NCBI RefSeq assembly: GCF_003477995.1
Contig: NZ_QUEM01000044.1
Span: 475-17,893, forward strand
Direction of reading: 5' to 3'
Origin: Bacteroides sp. OF04-15BH
GTDB taxonomy: Bacteria > Bacteroidota > Bacteroidia > Bacteroidales > Bacteroidaceae
DNA: 17,419 bases
The notes below the pieces were generated by a model that did no database searches, was not told where the DNA came from, and saw only the letters and a list, made by a program, of their open reading frames with translations. Below, in pieces: positions 1-7,847 of the stretch. The position numbers and the translations under genes were made by a program. The stretch's first letter is position 1; every line of letters begins with the position of its first letter.

Positions 1-1196
1 TGGTCAGTTTCTTTTGTTTCTCTGCGCTGCATCAGCTTGTCCATGTCCTTGGATATCTTGTCATCGGTGATGACGGCATAGACCTGGGTGCTTCGCAGGT
101 TGGAATGCCCCATCATCTTGGCGATGCTTTCCATTGATATGCCCGAAGTAACCATGTTTACTCCGAATGTATGTCTTGCAACGTGTGCGGTAAGGTTCTC
201 ATTTATACCCAAAGCCACACCGAGTGAATGAAATTCAAACCACATGGAATCACGTGAAGAAAGAGGGAAAACAGGTTTGCTATCATCAGCTGTATTGTAT
301 AGCGACATTATTTGTTCAGCTATCGGGTGCAAGGGAATGAACGCTTCGTTGTTGGTCTTTGCTCTTTTCTCACGGATGTATTTTCTACCGTCTGCCGTCA
401 TCCCGATATGGTGTGGATACAGGTTACGTAAATCGACATAAGCCAAACCTGTAAGGCTGGAGAAAACAAACATTCTTCGTGCCAACTCCAAAGCCTTATC
501 CTCCATAGGAGTCTCCATAATGAGCAGCAAGTCATTTCTGGATATATGTCTACGCTTTGGTGAGCCTTTCTTTTCATATCCGACATCTTCCAATGGATTG
601 AATTTCAGCAGACCTCTGTCAACAGCGATATAAACCAAGCGTTGCAGCCAACAAAGATTATGGTTCGTATTGGATGCACTATACCCTTTGCCAATCAAGA
701 ACAACTTATAAGATTTGCCAAATTCCTCAGTCAAATCTTCAAATGCAATGTCATTCATTCCTCGTAACCCGATGAACTCTCGCAAGTTGAGCTGCGATGT
801 CTTAGATTGGCGATAAGAAGATGTTGAGTTAATACGGATGGAGCGCAGCCTAAGGCGTTCACGCTCCTCCTCGCCAGTGGCAAGCAATGTCATCGGGATA
901 GTATTTGCATCAACAATAACATTCTTCAGAATCTCGGCGGTAACGATGCCCTTTTCCTTTGTTGCCTGCTCGTAGGCTTCGTCAATTCTTAGTCTGAACG
1001 CTTGCAGTTGTCCGTTCACTCTTGCATTCTTGGCTTCACCTTTTTTCGTGTCCCATTCTTCGGGAGCACAGTAAAGACCAGTTGCTATGGCTGACACTTT
1101 GCCGTCAATCGTGATACGGCAAAATATAGATGTGGTTCCGTCTGCCTTTACTCTGCCACGGTTGATATAATAAAACTGCTTGTATGTACTTCTCAT
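1..1196 (-). CDS. IntDOT-like tyrosine recombinase, 3' end cut by window edge
   Basis: Site-specific tyrosine recombinase, probably for integration and excision of a mobile element. Translation from the ATG at 1196 stays open to the left window edge (398 codons visible, no stop). Most of the family has 400-410 residues, so only a few are missing. The C-terminal catalytic residues are visible: H338-x-x-R341-H, H364 in a GHSN motif and the nucleophile Y373 in QVYA. The place of the first catalytic arginine reads TGLAYVDL, so Arg I is absent; IntDOT of CTnDOT is also known to lack a canonical Arg I. The N-terminal part has the SAM-like/arm-binding look of Bacteroidetes integrases. The gene starts 31 bp after the stop of the upstream integrase, with a purine-rich AGAAAGGAA before the ATG and no separate -7 element seen, so the two are probably cotranscribed. 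Confidence 0.9.
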   Translation of the reverse strand, partial: MRSTYKQFYYINRGRVKADGTTSIFCRITIDGKVSAIATGLYCAPEEWDTKKGEAKNARVNGQLQAFRLRIDEAYEQATKEKGIVTAEILKNVIVDANTIPMTLLATGEEERERLRLRSIRINSTSSYRQSKTSQLNLREFIGLRGMNDIAFEDLTEEFGKSYKLFLIGKGYSASNTNHNLCWLQRLVYIAVDRGLLKFNPLEDVGYEKKGSPKRRHISRNDLLLIMETPMEDKALELARRMFVFSSLTGLAYVDLRNLYPHHIGMTADGRKYIREKRAKTNNEAFIPLHPIAEQIMSLYNTADDSKPVFPLSSRDSMWFEFHSLGVALGINENLTAHVARHTFGVNMVTSGISMESIAKMMGHSNLRSTQVYAVITDDKISKDMDKLMQRRETKETD

Positions 1197-1227
1197 TGTT
1201 ATGTTCCTTTCTTATTTTGTGATAATA

Positions 1228-2457
1228 TTACAGGACAAACTTGAAGTCCTTGTTAGCTTCGATGAACTTGTCCATATCCTCAAATAGCTTTTTCGGGGTG
1301 ACACGTGCATAGATTTGCGTGGTCTGAATGTTGTTGTGACCAAGCATTTTGCTGATAGTCTCTATCGGAACACCTTCTTCGAGCGTAACGAGCGATGCGA
1401 AACTGTGCCGTCCAACATGATAGACCAAATCCATACTTATGCCAGATAGTACTCGGAGACTTTTCATGTTACCTCTCAGCACTCGAAATTCCTGTGGCGG
1501 TAAAAGAGTAGGTCTTGTCGGGTCTTTGTATTTCTCCAACATGGCAAGCGCCTCTGGCAGTAACTTCACACGTGCAAGCATCTTGTTCTTCTTTCTGTGG
1601 TATTTCAGCCAAAGGCTGCCCTCCTCATCACGAAAGAGGTTTTCTTCCGTGATGGAAACCGTATCGGCATAAGCCGTGCCTGTATAGCAGGCGAAAAGAA
1701 AAAGGTCACGGGTCAAAGCCAACGATTTTCTTCGCTCTGGTATTTCGAGGTCACGAATTTTCAGGAAGTCCTCACGTGTCAATGCCTTTGGTGGATTCTC
1801 TTTCTTTTGAGGTAGCTTGAAGTGCATGAAATGATAACGCTCGGAGTGTCCTGCCTTGAAAGCTATTCGGCAGGTCTTCTTCAATATGGCGAGATAGTGG
1901 CGGACTGTATCAAGTGCAAGACCTCTCTCGTCCAAGCAAAAGTCCATGTACTCACGGATAAACTGCTCGTCAAGCTCACCGAATGCCACATCGTCAGTTC
2001 CATAACGCTTCTTGACGAACAATCCCAATGTCAGGCGAGTGTACTGGTAGTTTGGAAGCGTGCCTTTCTTGTAGTCGATGCCGATTCTTGACTCAATGTC
2101 CGCAATGATGGCGTCAAGCTGCTTCAACAAGGTCATCTGAGTGTCTGCACTGCATTGAAACAGATCCTTTATCGCCTTTGCGTCAAAATCCGTCTTGCGC
2201 TCCACAAGTGACTCGTAGGCTGAGTTTATTGCCAGCAACAGCTTGTCAATCTTGGCGTTCACTTCCACAGCCTCCTTGCTCTTGCCGTCAAGTCTGCTCT
2301 CACGTGGATTCCATAACTTTGGCGTACATGACAACTTGCAACCGAACTGCGCCATTGTTCGGTTGAGGGTGATGCGTCCCATGATGGGAGCCTTACCGTT
2401 CTTGTCCAATCCGCTCTTTTTAAGGTAGAGCAACACCTTGAATTTTTCAACTTTCAT
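1228..2457 (-). CDS. IntDOT-like tyrosine recombinase
   Basis: Complete 409-residue site-specific tyrosine recombinase, first gene of a two-integrase operon. The catalytic set is H347-x-x-R350-H, H374 in LGHNN and the nucleophile Y383 in QIYAR, followed by a helical tail. The stretch that normally carries Arg I reads TGTAYADT, so that arginine is replaced by alanine, as in the neighbouring integrase. The N-terminal half holds the arm-binding and core-binding regions. The protein is clearly divergent from its neighbour, so this is a functional pair rather than a recent duplication. The ATG at 2457 lies 20 bp from a good -7 element (2477-2485). Tandem recombinases are found on several Bacteroidetes transposons and integrative elements; which one acts on which site cannot be told from sequence. 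Confidence 0.93.
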   Translation of the reverse strand: MKVEKFKVLLYLKKSGLDKNGKAPIMGRITLNRTMAQFGCKLSCTPKLWNPRESRLDGKSKEAVEVNAKIDKLLLAINSAYESLVERKTDFDAKAIKDLFQCSADTQMTLLKQLDAIIADIESRIGIDYKKGTLPNYQYTRLTLGLFVKKRYGTDDVAFGELDEQFIREYMDFCLDERGLALDTVRHYLAILKKTCRIAFKAGHSERYHFMHFKLPQKKENPPKALTREDFLKIRDLEIPERRKSLALTRDLFLFACYTGTAYADTVSITEENLFRDEEGSLWLKYHRKKNKMLARVKLLPEALAMLEKYKDPTRPTLLPPQEFRVLRGNMKSLRVLSGISMDLVYHVGRHSFASLVTLEEGVPIETISKMLGHNNIQTTQIYARVTPKKLFEDMDKFIEANKDFKFVL

Positions 2458-2476
2458 CTGCTTACTTTTTTAGTTT

Positions 2477-2485
2477 GCAAAAATA
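2477..2485 (-). promoter_or_regulatory. Bacteroides -7 promoter element of the integrase operon
   Basis: On the minus strand this reads TATTTTTGC, an exact fit to the Bacteroides -7 consensus TAnnTTTGC, 19 bp before the ATG of the first integrase. No convincing -33 TTTG partner is seen at the usual spacing, which may mean activator dependence. Confidence 0.55.
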
Positions 2486-2527
2486 ATCAATCAGTAAGCA
2501 TTCTCCGTCATTGAAAGTTGTGCAGAA

Positions 2528-2619
2528 CAGTGCAACAAACACTGGTGACAAACTATTTGTTTTTCACCTCGTTAGCAGTGTTGGTTTCGGTAACTGACCG
2601 CTAACGGTTTGGTAACTGA
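2528..2619. repeat. Cluster of short direct and inverted repeats upstream of the integrases
   Basis: The noncoding strip 2458-2744 contains: CAGTG at 2528-2532 facing CACTG at 2540-2544; AACACTG at 2538-2544 facing CAGTGTT at 2576-2582; CGTTAGC at 2570-2576 facing GCTAACG at 2600-2606; and a direct repeat GGTTTcGGTAACTGA at 2583-2597 versus GGTTTGGTAACTGA at 2606-2619 (one-base indel). Such clusters next to an integrase and close to an element end are typical of integrase arm sites or excisionase and repressor sites. Function is inferred from position only. Confidence 0.6.
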
Positions 2620-2744
2620 AATAACTCAATATCCTGCTCGGCTTTGCTTTTCAGACAATTGGCAGAATTATGAAATATTGCTCATTCTCAACCACTTGCA
2701 GTTCATTTCTCTCATCTTCACTTTCCGTTGCTTTTGCTTAAATT

Positions 2745-2930
2745 GTGCACCTGGCACGTCACACGTTTGCTACGACCACTACTCTGGCTAAAGGCGTGCC
2801 GATTGAAACGGTGTCGAAAATGCTGGGGCATACGAACATTGAAACGACGCAAATCTATGCCCGCATAACCAATGAGAAGATAAGAAAGGATATGGAGGTC
2901 CTTGCGGGAAAACTGGATGCCATGTTATGA
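2745..2930 (+). pseudogene. C-terminal remnant of a third tyrosine recombinase
   Basis: About 61 residues with the catalytic end of an integrase: LARHTF (Arg II and its histidine), MLGHTN and the nucleophile tyrosine in TQIYAR, followed by the usual charged C-terminal helix. Everything upstream is missing: in this frame a TAA stands at 2739-2741, and 2620-2740 has no integrase similarity. The GTG at 2745 is therefore probably an accidental start. It points in the opposite direction to the twin integrases and differs from both. The simplest reading is that the original integrase of the resident element was cut at about 2740 by insertion of, or recombination with, the element carrying the twin integrases. 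It lacks the fold needed for activity. Confidence 0.85.
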
Positions 2931-2974
2931 CCTCCATGCTGAGATTCCATATATAATGTATAAAAGCAACTATT

Positions 2975-3388
2975 ATGGTGAGATTTGGCAATTTTGAAGT
3001 GGAATATAACCGCAATGCACCTGATAAGGTGAGCGTAAGGATAGAAACGGACGACAAGGGCGAGGTATGGTTGCCGAAATGCGACATCGCACGGGCGTAT
3101 GGCGTGTTTGTACAGTCGGTAAATGCCGGACTGAAATCCCTTGCAAAAACCGGTGACTTTGATGAATACCGGGATGTGCGGGTGGAACATTTCACCTATA
3201 ACGGAAAAAATTGCAGTGTGGACCTCTACAGTCTGGCAACCATCATTGCACTGGGATTCCGCATGAAGGGACTGAAATGCGAGGCATTCAGAAAGTGGGC
3301 TGCAAGACGGTTGGCAGAATCATTTGAAAAGAAGAAAAGTACGGTGATTCTTTGCATGAGCGGCGAAAAGAGAAACAGCTGGAACTGA
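2975..3388 (+). CDS. Small RhuM-like protein
   Basis: A 137-residue protein. The central part (a WLPKCDIARAYGV stretch, then SVNAGLKSLAKTGDFDEYRDVRV and a DLYSLATIIALGFRMKG segment before FRKWAARRLAE) follows the layout of RhuM-type proteins: a helix-turn-helix-like recognition of a gene-regulatory kind, then the sequence asking for D-x-IIA-x-G-[YF]-R and FR-x-WA. The biochemical role of RhuM-like proteins is not settled. It follows the integrase remnant by 44 bp and ends before a strong terminator at 3412-3457. Odd point: its last codons (3360-3375) are one copy of the dispersed GGCGAAAAGAGAAA word, here read as GEKRN rather than in the EAKREN frame used elsewhere, so the natural C-terminus may have been replaced. 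Start chosen at the first in-frame ATG. Confidence 0.7.
   Translation: MVRFGNFEVEYNRNAPDKVSVRIETDDKGEVWLPKCDIARAYGVFVQSVNAGLKSLAKTGDFDEYRDVRVEHFTYNGKNCSVDLYSLATIIALGFRMKGLKCEAFRKWAARRLAESFEKKKSTVILCMSGEKRNSWN
3360..3375 (+). repeat. Dispersed purine word, copy 1 (alternative reading frame)
   Basis: GCGGCGAAAAGAGAAA, one mismatch from the consensus GAGGCGAAAAGAGAAA, at the very 3' end of the RhuM-like gene. It is read here in a frame shifted relative to the copies in the DUF3945 and methylase genes. Confidence 0.75.
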
Positions 3389-3411
3389 AAGCCGCAGGAT
3401 ATGGCGGATAT

Positions 3412-3457
3412 ACGTGTCGGGATAGTCTCCCCTGTTCGGGAGGCTGTCCCGACACGT
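3412..3457 (+). terminator. Strong intrinsic terminator hairpin
   Basis: ACGTGTCGGGA at 3412-3422 pairs perfectly with TCCCGACACGT at 3447-3457. The stem continues inward with seven Watson-Crick pairs and two G-T pairs to a 20-bp stem around a six-base loop (3432-3437), followed by GTTTTATAT. It lies 24 bp after the RhuM-like gene and would end that transcript. Confidence 0.85.
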
Positions 3458-3485
3458 GTTTTATATAAGTTAAAAAATATAAAAC
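3458..3485. repeat. 9-bp inverted repeat directly after the terminator
   Basis: GTTTTATAT at 3458-3466 faces ATATAAAAC at 3477-3485, with ten bases between. It abuts the terminator stem. It could be a second weak hairpin, making termination bidirectional, or a protein-binding site in the leader of the phosphoribosyltransferase gene. No clear -7 element is seen between here and 3566. Confidence 0.6.
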
Positions 3486-3565
3486 CGCAAACGCGCTTAT
3501 CCGTAAACCGATAATAATGTGTAACTTATGTCCCTCTTAAACCTGTAATTAAAGACAGAAACGGT

Positions 3566-4507
3566 ATGGTGGAAGAATTTGACCTGCTTGAAGAGGTGGA
3601 AGTGCAGTTCTGCGATGAGGAATGCACGGAGTCGGTATGGCACGGAGTGAATTACAGCGAAAGCCTGTTCTGCAGGGAGAAACCGAAGTCGGAACTGACG
3701 GTAGTCATCAGAGAGGAAGGCATGATGTACTTCCTGACTGCGGACATAAAGGAGTTTGCCGGTCTGTGCCGGAAACACGGGTGGTACATCGTCTCGCACC
3801 AGCGGTTCAGCGAGGCGATGGAAATCGGCATGTGCCTGATGGAAGCCGGGAAACATGCGGGATGGTATTCGCTGGGCAGGTCGAAGGAATGGAATGCCAT
3901 GATGAGGGATGTGCTGAACTTTACGTTTGAAAGGGAGAAGAAAATGGACTTCTACCCGTACGAAACGATGTTCAAGGGAGAAGTTCTTATAGACGGGTGC
4001 AGGTGTCACTACCTGCATGACTATTACCCAACGAAGATTGAAAAGACGAATGCACACCAAAAACGGGTAAGCAACCTGATATTCCGTTTTAAGGAAGGAG
4101 GACACTGTGGCGAGCTGGTCGCACGGATACTGGCACTGTGTCTGAAACATGCGGGATTCAACGGAAAGAAGGAAGACACGGTACTGATACCTATACCCGC
4201 ATCAACAAGGGAAAGACAGCGGAAACGCTTCCCGGTGGTATGCTACTACCTGTCGGAATGGCTGGGCATTACGGACGGTTTCAAGGCCATCTGGATAGAG
4301 GAAGACCGCGAGCAACTGAAAGGAAAGGGAAAGGATAAGGACATACTGCGGAACCTGCAATTCACACGGCGGTATATCAGAGGAAAGAATGTTGTCCTGC
4401 TGGATGATGTACTCACGACCGGGGAGAGCTTCAGGCAACTGCAACGAAAGATGAAACAACTGGGGGCATTGTCGGTTATCGGGGTGTTTCTGGGGAAGAC
4501 GGTGTGA
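3566..4507 (+). CDS. Phosphoribosyltransferase-domain protein (ComF-like C-terminus)
   Basis: A 313-residue soluble protein. The C-terminal half is a type I phosphoribosyltransferase fold: a VLIPIPAS strand near residue 205 and the PRPP-binding loop VVLLDDVLTTGES at about residues 276-288, with the paired acidic residues and TTG expected of the family. Spacing and the HDYYPT segment before it resemble ComF-type proteins, but the double-zinc finger of ComF is not visible. The N-terminal 110 residues are unrecognised. Proteins of this kind occur in Bacteroides conjugative elements; substrate and role are unknown. The reading frame has the balanced base composition of the element core, and its TGA at 4505-4507 is one base from the convergent stop of the AT-rich cassette. 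Confidence 0.75.
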   Translation: MVEEFDLLEEVEVQFCDEECTESVWHGVNYSESLFCREKPKSELTVVIREEGMMYFLTADIKEFAGLCRKHGWYIVSHQRFSEAMEIGMCLMEAGKHAGWYSLGRSKEWNAMMRDVLNFTFEREKKMDFYPYETMFKGEVLIDGCRCHYLHDYYPTKIEKTNAHQKRVSNLIFRFKEGGHCGELVARILALCLKHAGFNGKKEDTVLIPIPASTRERQRKRFPVVCYYLSEWLGITDGFKAIWIEEDREQLKGKGKDKDILRNLQFTRRYIRGKNVVLLDDVLTTGESFRQLQRKMKQLGALSVIGVFLGKTV

Positions 4508-4508
4508 G

Positions 4509-5405
4509 TCAGTCGTATTTCATTTTCAAAAGTTGCCCTAATTCACTGTCTTTAAAGTTTGGGGTACTTTTTATTCGAGATACAATCTGTTGTGCTGCTT
4601 TAGATGAAACTGGATTTTTTTCAATCAGAGATTTCTGTAAATCCGACCGTTCAAAAAGACACTCTATAATGCGGTTGTCATTTATTGTCCAATCTTCGAT
4701 GAACGTCGTTTTTTCATATTCTGGTAGATTATTAACCAAGTATCCATATTCAAAGTCACCACTAGTTGAAGGCAATAAATCTGCAAAAAATATAAAGTTT
4801 GGGCACTTGCAAAAAAAGGCACAATTAATCATTATATCTAAGTTGTCTGTAATAACTCCAAAATCACAACTTCTTTTTAAATAAAATAGTAAATCAGCAT
4901 TATCGGAAAATTCTGAGATGATATTATCAAAAGTTGCAATATAAATATTGGAATATATCTCAGGAATATCCCCTCCATTCAAATATTGCTTCCATTCTTT
5001 TTCTGCATCTATAACCAAGTCATAAATCTGTTTGTTTTTAAAGGCACTTTGAAAATTATCAGGGTGAAGATGCATTAAATAATGGATGGAACGCCATAAT
5101 AAGGATACTGAGAAATAAAATAATTCATTTCTCATCTTTATTGGCTGAATGATTGTTTTTTGTTTATTATGATAATAATCAAACACGTTTTCTTTAAACC
5201 ATTTTTCTTGTTTTGAAAATAATAGTTCTGCCTTATTTCCCAAAAGAGGAATTTTAATACCGTCTTTATGCTCTAATTTAGGATTATAAGTAGAACGAAA
5301 ATAGCAGCCTCCTTTTTTCTTTAAATCAGCATAAAAGAATTTTGGTATGATATGTGAGGCTTTTAAATCAGTTACTTCTCCTGTTAGTGCACAAAATTTA
5401 TTCAT
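4509..5405 (-). CDS. SHIIPKF-family protein, degenerate HNH-like
   Basis: A 298-residue protein, last gene of the cassette. The N-terminus has C5-A-L-T-G, then SHIIPKF (residues 17-23), then DGIKIPLLGNKAELLFSKQE (residues 48-67). This is the layout of a family often annotated as HNH endonuclease-like, found in and around bacterial defence islands. In typical members a C-x-x-C pair and a second cysteine pair (C-x-x-C-E-x-x-F-S) surround the histidine; here only C5 is present and the second pair reads G-N-K-A. Zinc binding and nuclease activity are therefore doubtful. The rest is helical, with aromatic-rich segments and no membrane span. It starts 73 bp after the putAbiC-like stop. A role as effector, or as a partner of the membrane protein, is only inference from gene order. 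Confidence 0.6.
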   Translation of the reverse strand: MNKFCALTGEVTDLKASHIIPKFFYADLKKKGGCYFRSTYNPKLEHKDGIKIPLLGNKAELLFSKQEKWFKENVFDYYHNKQKTIIQPIKMRNELFYFSVSLLWRSIHYLMHLHPDNFQSAFKNKQIYDLVIDAEKEWKQYLNGGDIPEIYSNIYIATFDNIISEFSDNADLLFYLKRSCDFGVITDNLDIMINCAFFCKCPNFIFFADLLPSTSGDFEYGYLVNNLPEYEKTTFIEDWTINDNRIIECLFERSDLQKSLIEKNPVSSKAAQQIVSRIKSTPNFKDSELGQLLKMKYD

Positions 5406-5477
5406 GTCTATTGATTTATATATTTTTCAATGTATAGCTTTTATAATACTGTTAGTAACAATATGTGTTGTAACTGG

Positions 5478-6542
5478 TTAAGTATATTTTGCTTCTAAAA
5501 TACTTCTTTCTCTTGGAATTGTTATAGAAGCTTCAAAATTTATATTGGGATAAAATTTTATAGGAGAATATTTATCTTCTTCCCCCAATGGAATATTTTT
5601 AATGAAATTATATTTTGTAATAAGTTTATCATTTATATTGTTGGCATTATACTCCCATTCAGCCCCTAAATCACTTATTGTATCATAGAATAATAACTTT
5701 TCTTCTGTATTAGACATCTGACATCTTAAAATCTTTATATATTCATATTTCTCCATATAATGTAAAAACCGCTGCTTATTCACATATTTTACGCACTGAA
5801 ATAGTGTTCTAAAATAATTACCACTTTCATGTTGAAATCCTGTGTAATATTTGTTGTCATTATTTATAATATTTGAATATTCAATAGGACCATGATATAT
5901 TGCTATATTGTTACTGCCATTTATCCTTAAACGAAAACTTTTTAAAATATCATTTATGACATCTTCATTATATTTTTTCAGATACCTATTTTTCAAAAGA
6001 TTGTATCCATATTTCTTTACGCCAAAGAAAACAATCAAAAAACTAATATTAATAATGGTACGCTCTTTTAACAACTCTTTCCATTTATTTTGGTCTTTAT
6101 TGAATTCATTAATATCAGCGTATACAGTATCAATTTCTGCACCACTAATAATCTCATCTACAATTACTATAGCTTCTTCAATCTGTTTAACAAAGAACTC
6201 CATAAACTCAATAGACAAATCCTGATTAGGATTTTTATTGAGCAGTGAATTGGCTTTTTCTCTATTAAATTTTATCAATTCAAAATATTTGCTTTCAAAA
6301 TTTTGAATTTGAAACTGCCTTCCTTGTTCTTTCAGAGTCTGATATAAATAATAAATACTTATAAAGGCTGCTATACCACCCAGAAATGAACCATATTTAT
6401 CCAAATAATCTGCATCAAATAACCAACTTAAACCAGTTTGAATAATCAAAGTTATTGCAGCATAAATTAATAGTAATATGGTTATGCCTAAAATAATATA
6501 TTCTATTCGTTTACAGTTCCTGAAAATTAATTTCATGAGCAT
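5478..6542 (-). CDS. putAbiC-like putative phage abortive infection membrane protein
   Basis: A 354-residue membrane-anchored protein. Two hydrophobic helices lie at about residues 14-35 and 51-68, followed by a polar, probably coiled segment. The C-terminal domain carries the signature of the putative phage abortive infection family (putAbiC, PF16872): H238-E-S-G-N-Y-F-R-x-L-F-Q-x-V-K-Y-V, then YIKILRCQMSNTEEKLLFYD at about 268-287. Family members are associated with abortive infection; the molecular mechanism is not established. Its ATG at 6542 lies inside the 3' end of the SIR2-like gene (32-bp overlap, different frame), so translation is likely coupled. A second in-frame ATG (6536) follows two codons later. 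I expect a membrane-tethered cytoplasmic effector or sensor; that is inference. Confidence 0.75.
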   Translation of the reverse strand: MLMKLIFRNCKRIEYIILGITILLLIYAAITLIIQTGLSWLFDADYLDKYGSFLGGIAAFISIYYLYQTLKEQGRQFQIQNFESKYFELIKFNREKANSLLNKNPNQDLSIEFMEFFVKQIEEAIVIVDEIISGAEIDTVYADINEFNKDQNKWKELLKERTIINISFLIVFFGVKKYGYNLLKNRYLKKYNEDVINDILKSFRLRINGSNNIAIYHGPIEYSNIINNDNKYYTGFQHESGNYFRTLFQCVKYVNKQRFLHYMEKYEYIKILRCQMSNTEEKLLFYDTISDLGAEWEYNANNINDKLITKYNFIKNIPLGEEDKYSPIKFYPNINFEASITIPRERSILEAKYT

Positions 6543-7817
6543 TAGCTTGAATTATAGTTAATTGTGATTTTCTCTTTGCCGAATGACCTTGGATACTCAT
6601 AGACATATAAGAATTAGAAGAAAATCCATACAATTTTTCCATCTTCTTTATTACGTTGTCTACATTTGTATCAATAATAAATATAGGTTTAGATATACAT
6701 TCATGTAATATACTATTAAAGTGCTCATCAGATTTATTGAATGAATAACCTACAATAATAATTTTGTCTGCTTCTTTCATTTTTTGCTCTGCTTTATACC
6801 ATGTTTGAATAAAGGTCTTAGAAAGCACAGGTTTAATTTTTATTGGTGGCAAAAACTCAGGAATAGAATACTTTATATTATCCTCCTCAAAGTTTATATT
6901 GGGAGTTAATTGGTTTTCAATAAATGAAATAATATCTAATGAGCAATATTCTTGATCTTCAATTTTTATTTCTGTTTTATTCTGGATATCTACATAATTC
7001 ATCAAATTACCATGAAAATATAATGCAGGATAGTCCTTTCCTTTTGTAAAGAAATATGCAAATGAAGAGTAGTTAAAAGTAACAATCTGCCAATCTTCCG
7101 GAATCTTAGAATATACGGGAAACTCATGCATTCGTTCACTATATGTTGTATATATATCATTTTCCTTCTTTTTAAATATACCCACAACATCCATGATATA
7201 TAAATGTAATTTTTTATAGATGCTGGCTTGTCTATATAAAAACCGATAAAATAATTCATCAACAAATCTTCAATATCTAATAAATTATGATATACGTGTT
7301 TTAATATAGGATGATTAGGCTCTTGCATACTTCTTTCCAAAATCTGTCTCATAACACTTTTAAAGGTGTCAGTATATACTAATTTTGAAAAATCGATAAT
7401 TGATTCATCTGTAACGGCAAAGTTTTCTCCAAAAACCTCTTCAATTAATTCAGCAGTTTCTTGATCCAATGTAGCCCCTGTTTTCATTGATTCTACCTTA
7501 TTCATAATAGCAACAATCAATTGACCCATTTTTTGGTTTTCAGGACTCAATGTGTTATCATTAGTAAGAACAGTTTGTACCCCCTCTTTAATTTTAGTAA
7601 TTTCTCTACCAAAATCTTGTACAAATCTTTCTATTGTATCTTTTATAAGTTTGTCAAAATGAAATCTTAATGATGGAATAATATTACGTAGCTTCTCATC
7701 TATTTCTCGTCCATCATTTTTTATAAAATCATTAATTTGAGGAATAAGTTCATTTGTCAATGGCATTTCAATACCAGATGTTGCATCTACTCCAGCTCCT
7801 AAAACTATAACTGTCAT
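6511..7817 (-). pseudogene. SIR2-like defence protein gene, broken by a single frameshift
   Basis: Two overlapping reading frames (7817->7002, 271 codons; ATG 7194->6511, 227 codons) together make one SIR2-like protein of about 435 residues if one base is restored in the A6 run at 7210-7215. The first frame carries the Rossmann signature GAGVDATSGIEMP (residues 7-19). The second carries FNYSS (N249 in the restored numbering), the YFHGNL histidine (H269) and the IIVGYSFNKSDEH strand (about 355-367). These fit SIR2/SIR2_2 domains of defence sirtuin-like NADases, where Asn and His are catalytic. Past the run the first frame becomes unrelated tail sequence. Either the gene is inactive, or the site permits slippage (A_AAA_AAT is a -1 slippery heptamer in the upstream frame), or the base is a sequencing error. 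The first residues follow a good -7 element. Confidence 0.8.
7210..7215 (-). other. Frameshift site in the SIR2-like gene
   Basis: The minus strand reads ATA AAA AAT in the upstream frame. A -1 slip on A_AAA_AAT, or one added A by transcriptional slippage, joins the N-terminal SIR2 part to the C-terminal part with no stop between (…PASIK-K/N-LHLYIMDVVG…). No obvious stimulatory hairpin is seen just downstream, so a plain one-base deletion or a homopolymer sequencing error is at least as likely. Confidence 0.65.
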
Positions 7818-7838
7818 ATTTGATATTTTAAATTTCTT

Positions 7839-7847
7839 GCAAAGATA
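7839..7847 (-). promoter_or_regulatory. Bacteroides -7 promoter element of the defence-type cassette
   Basis: The minus strand reads TATCTTTGC, an exact match to TAnnTTTGC, 21 bp before the ATG at 7817. The predicted transcript would have a very short leader. A -33 TTTG box is not clear; TTTTC/TTCTT sequences lie near the expected distance. Confidence 0.6.

Noticed and set aside
2458..2744. tRNA gene as the integration target
   Set aside because: No cloverleaf, T-arm or anticodon arm could be made out.
3566..4507. Phosphoribosyltransferase as metabolic partner of the SIR2-like gene (NAD salvage)
   Set aside because: It is ComF-like rather than a nicotinamide enzyme, is convergent rather than cotranscribed, and has the composition of the element core.
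6565..6590. Minus-strand GGCAAAGAGAAAA resembling the dispersed word
   Set aside because: Needs a two-base gap and lies in AT-rich, unrelated sequence; a chance match is likely.
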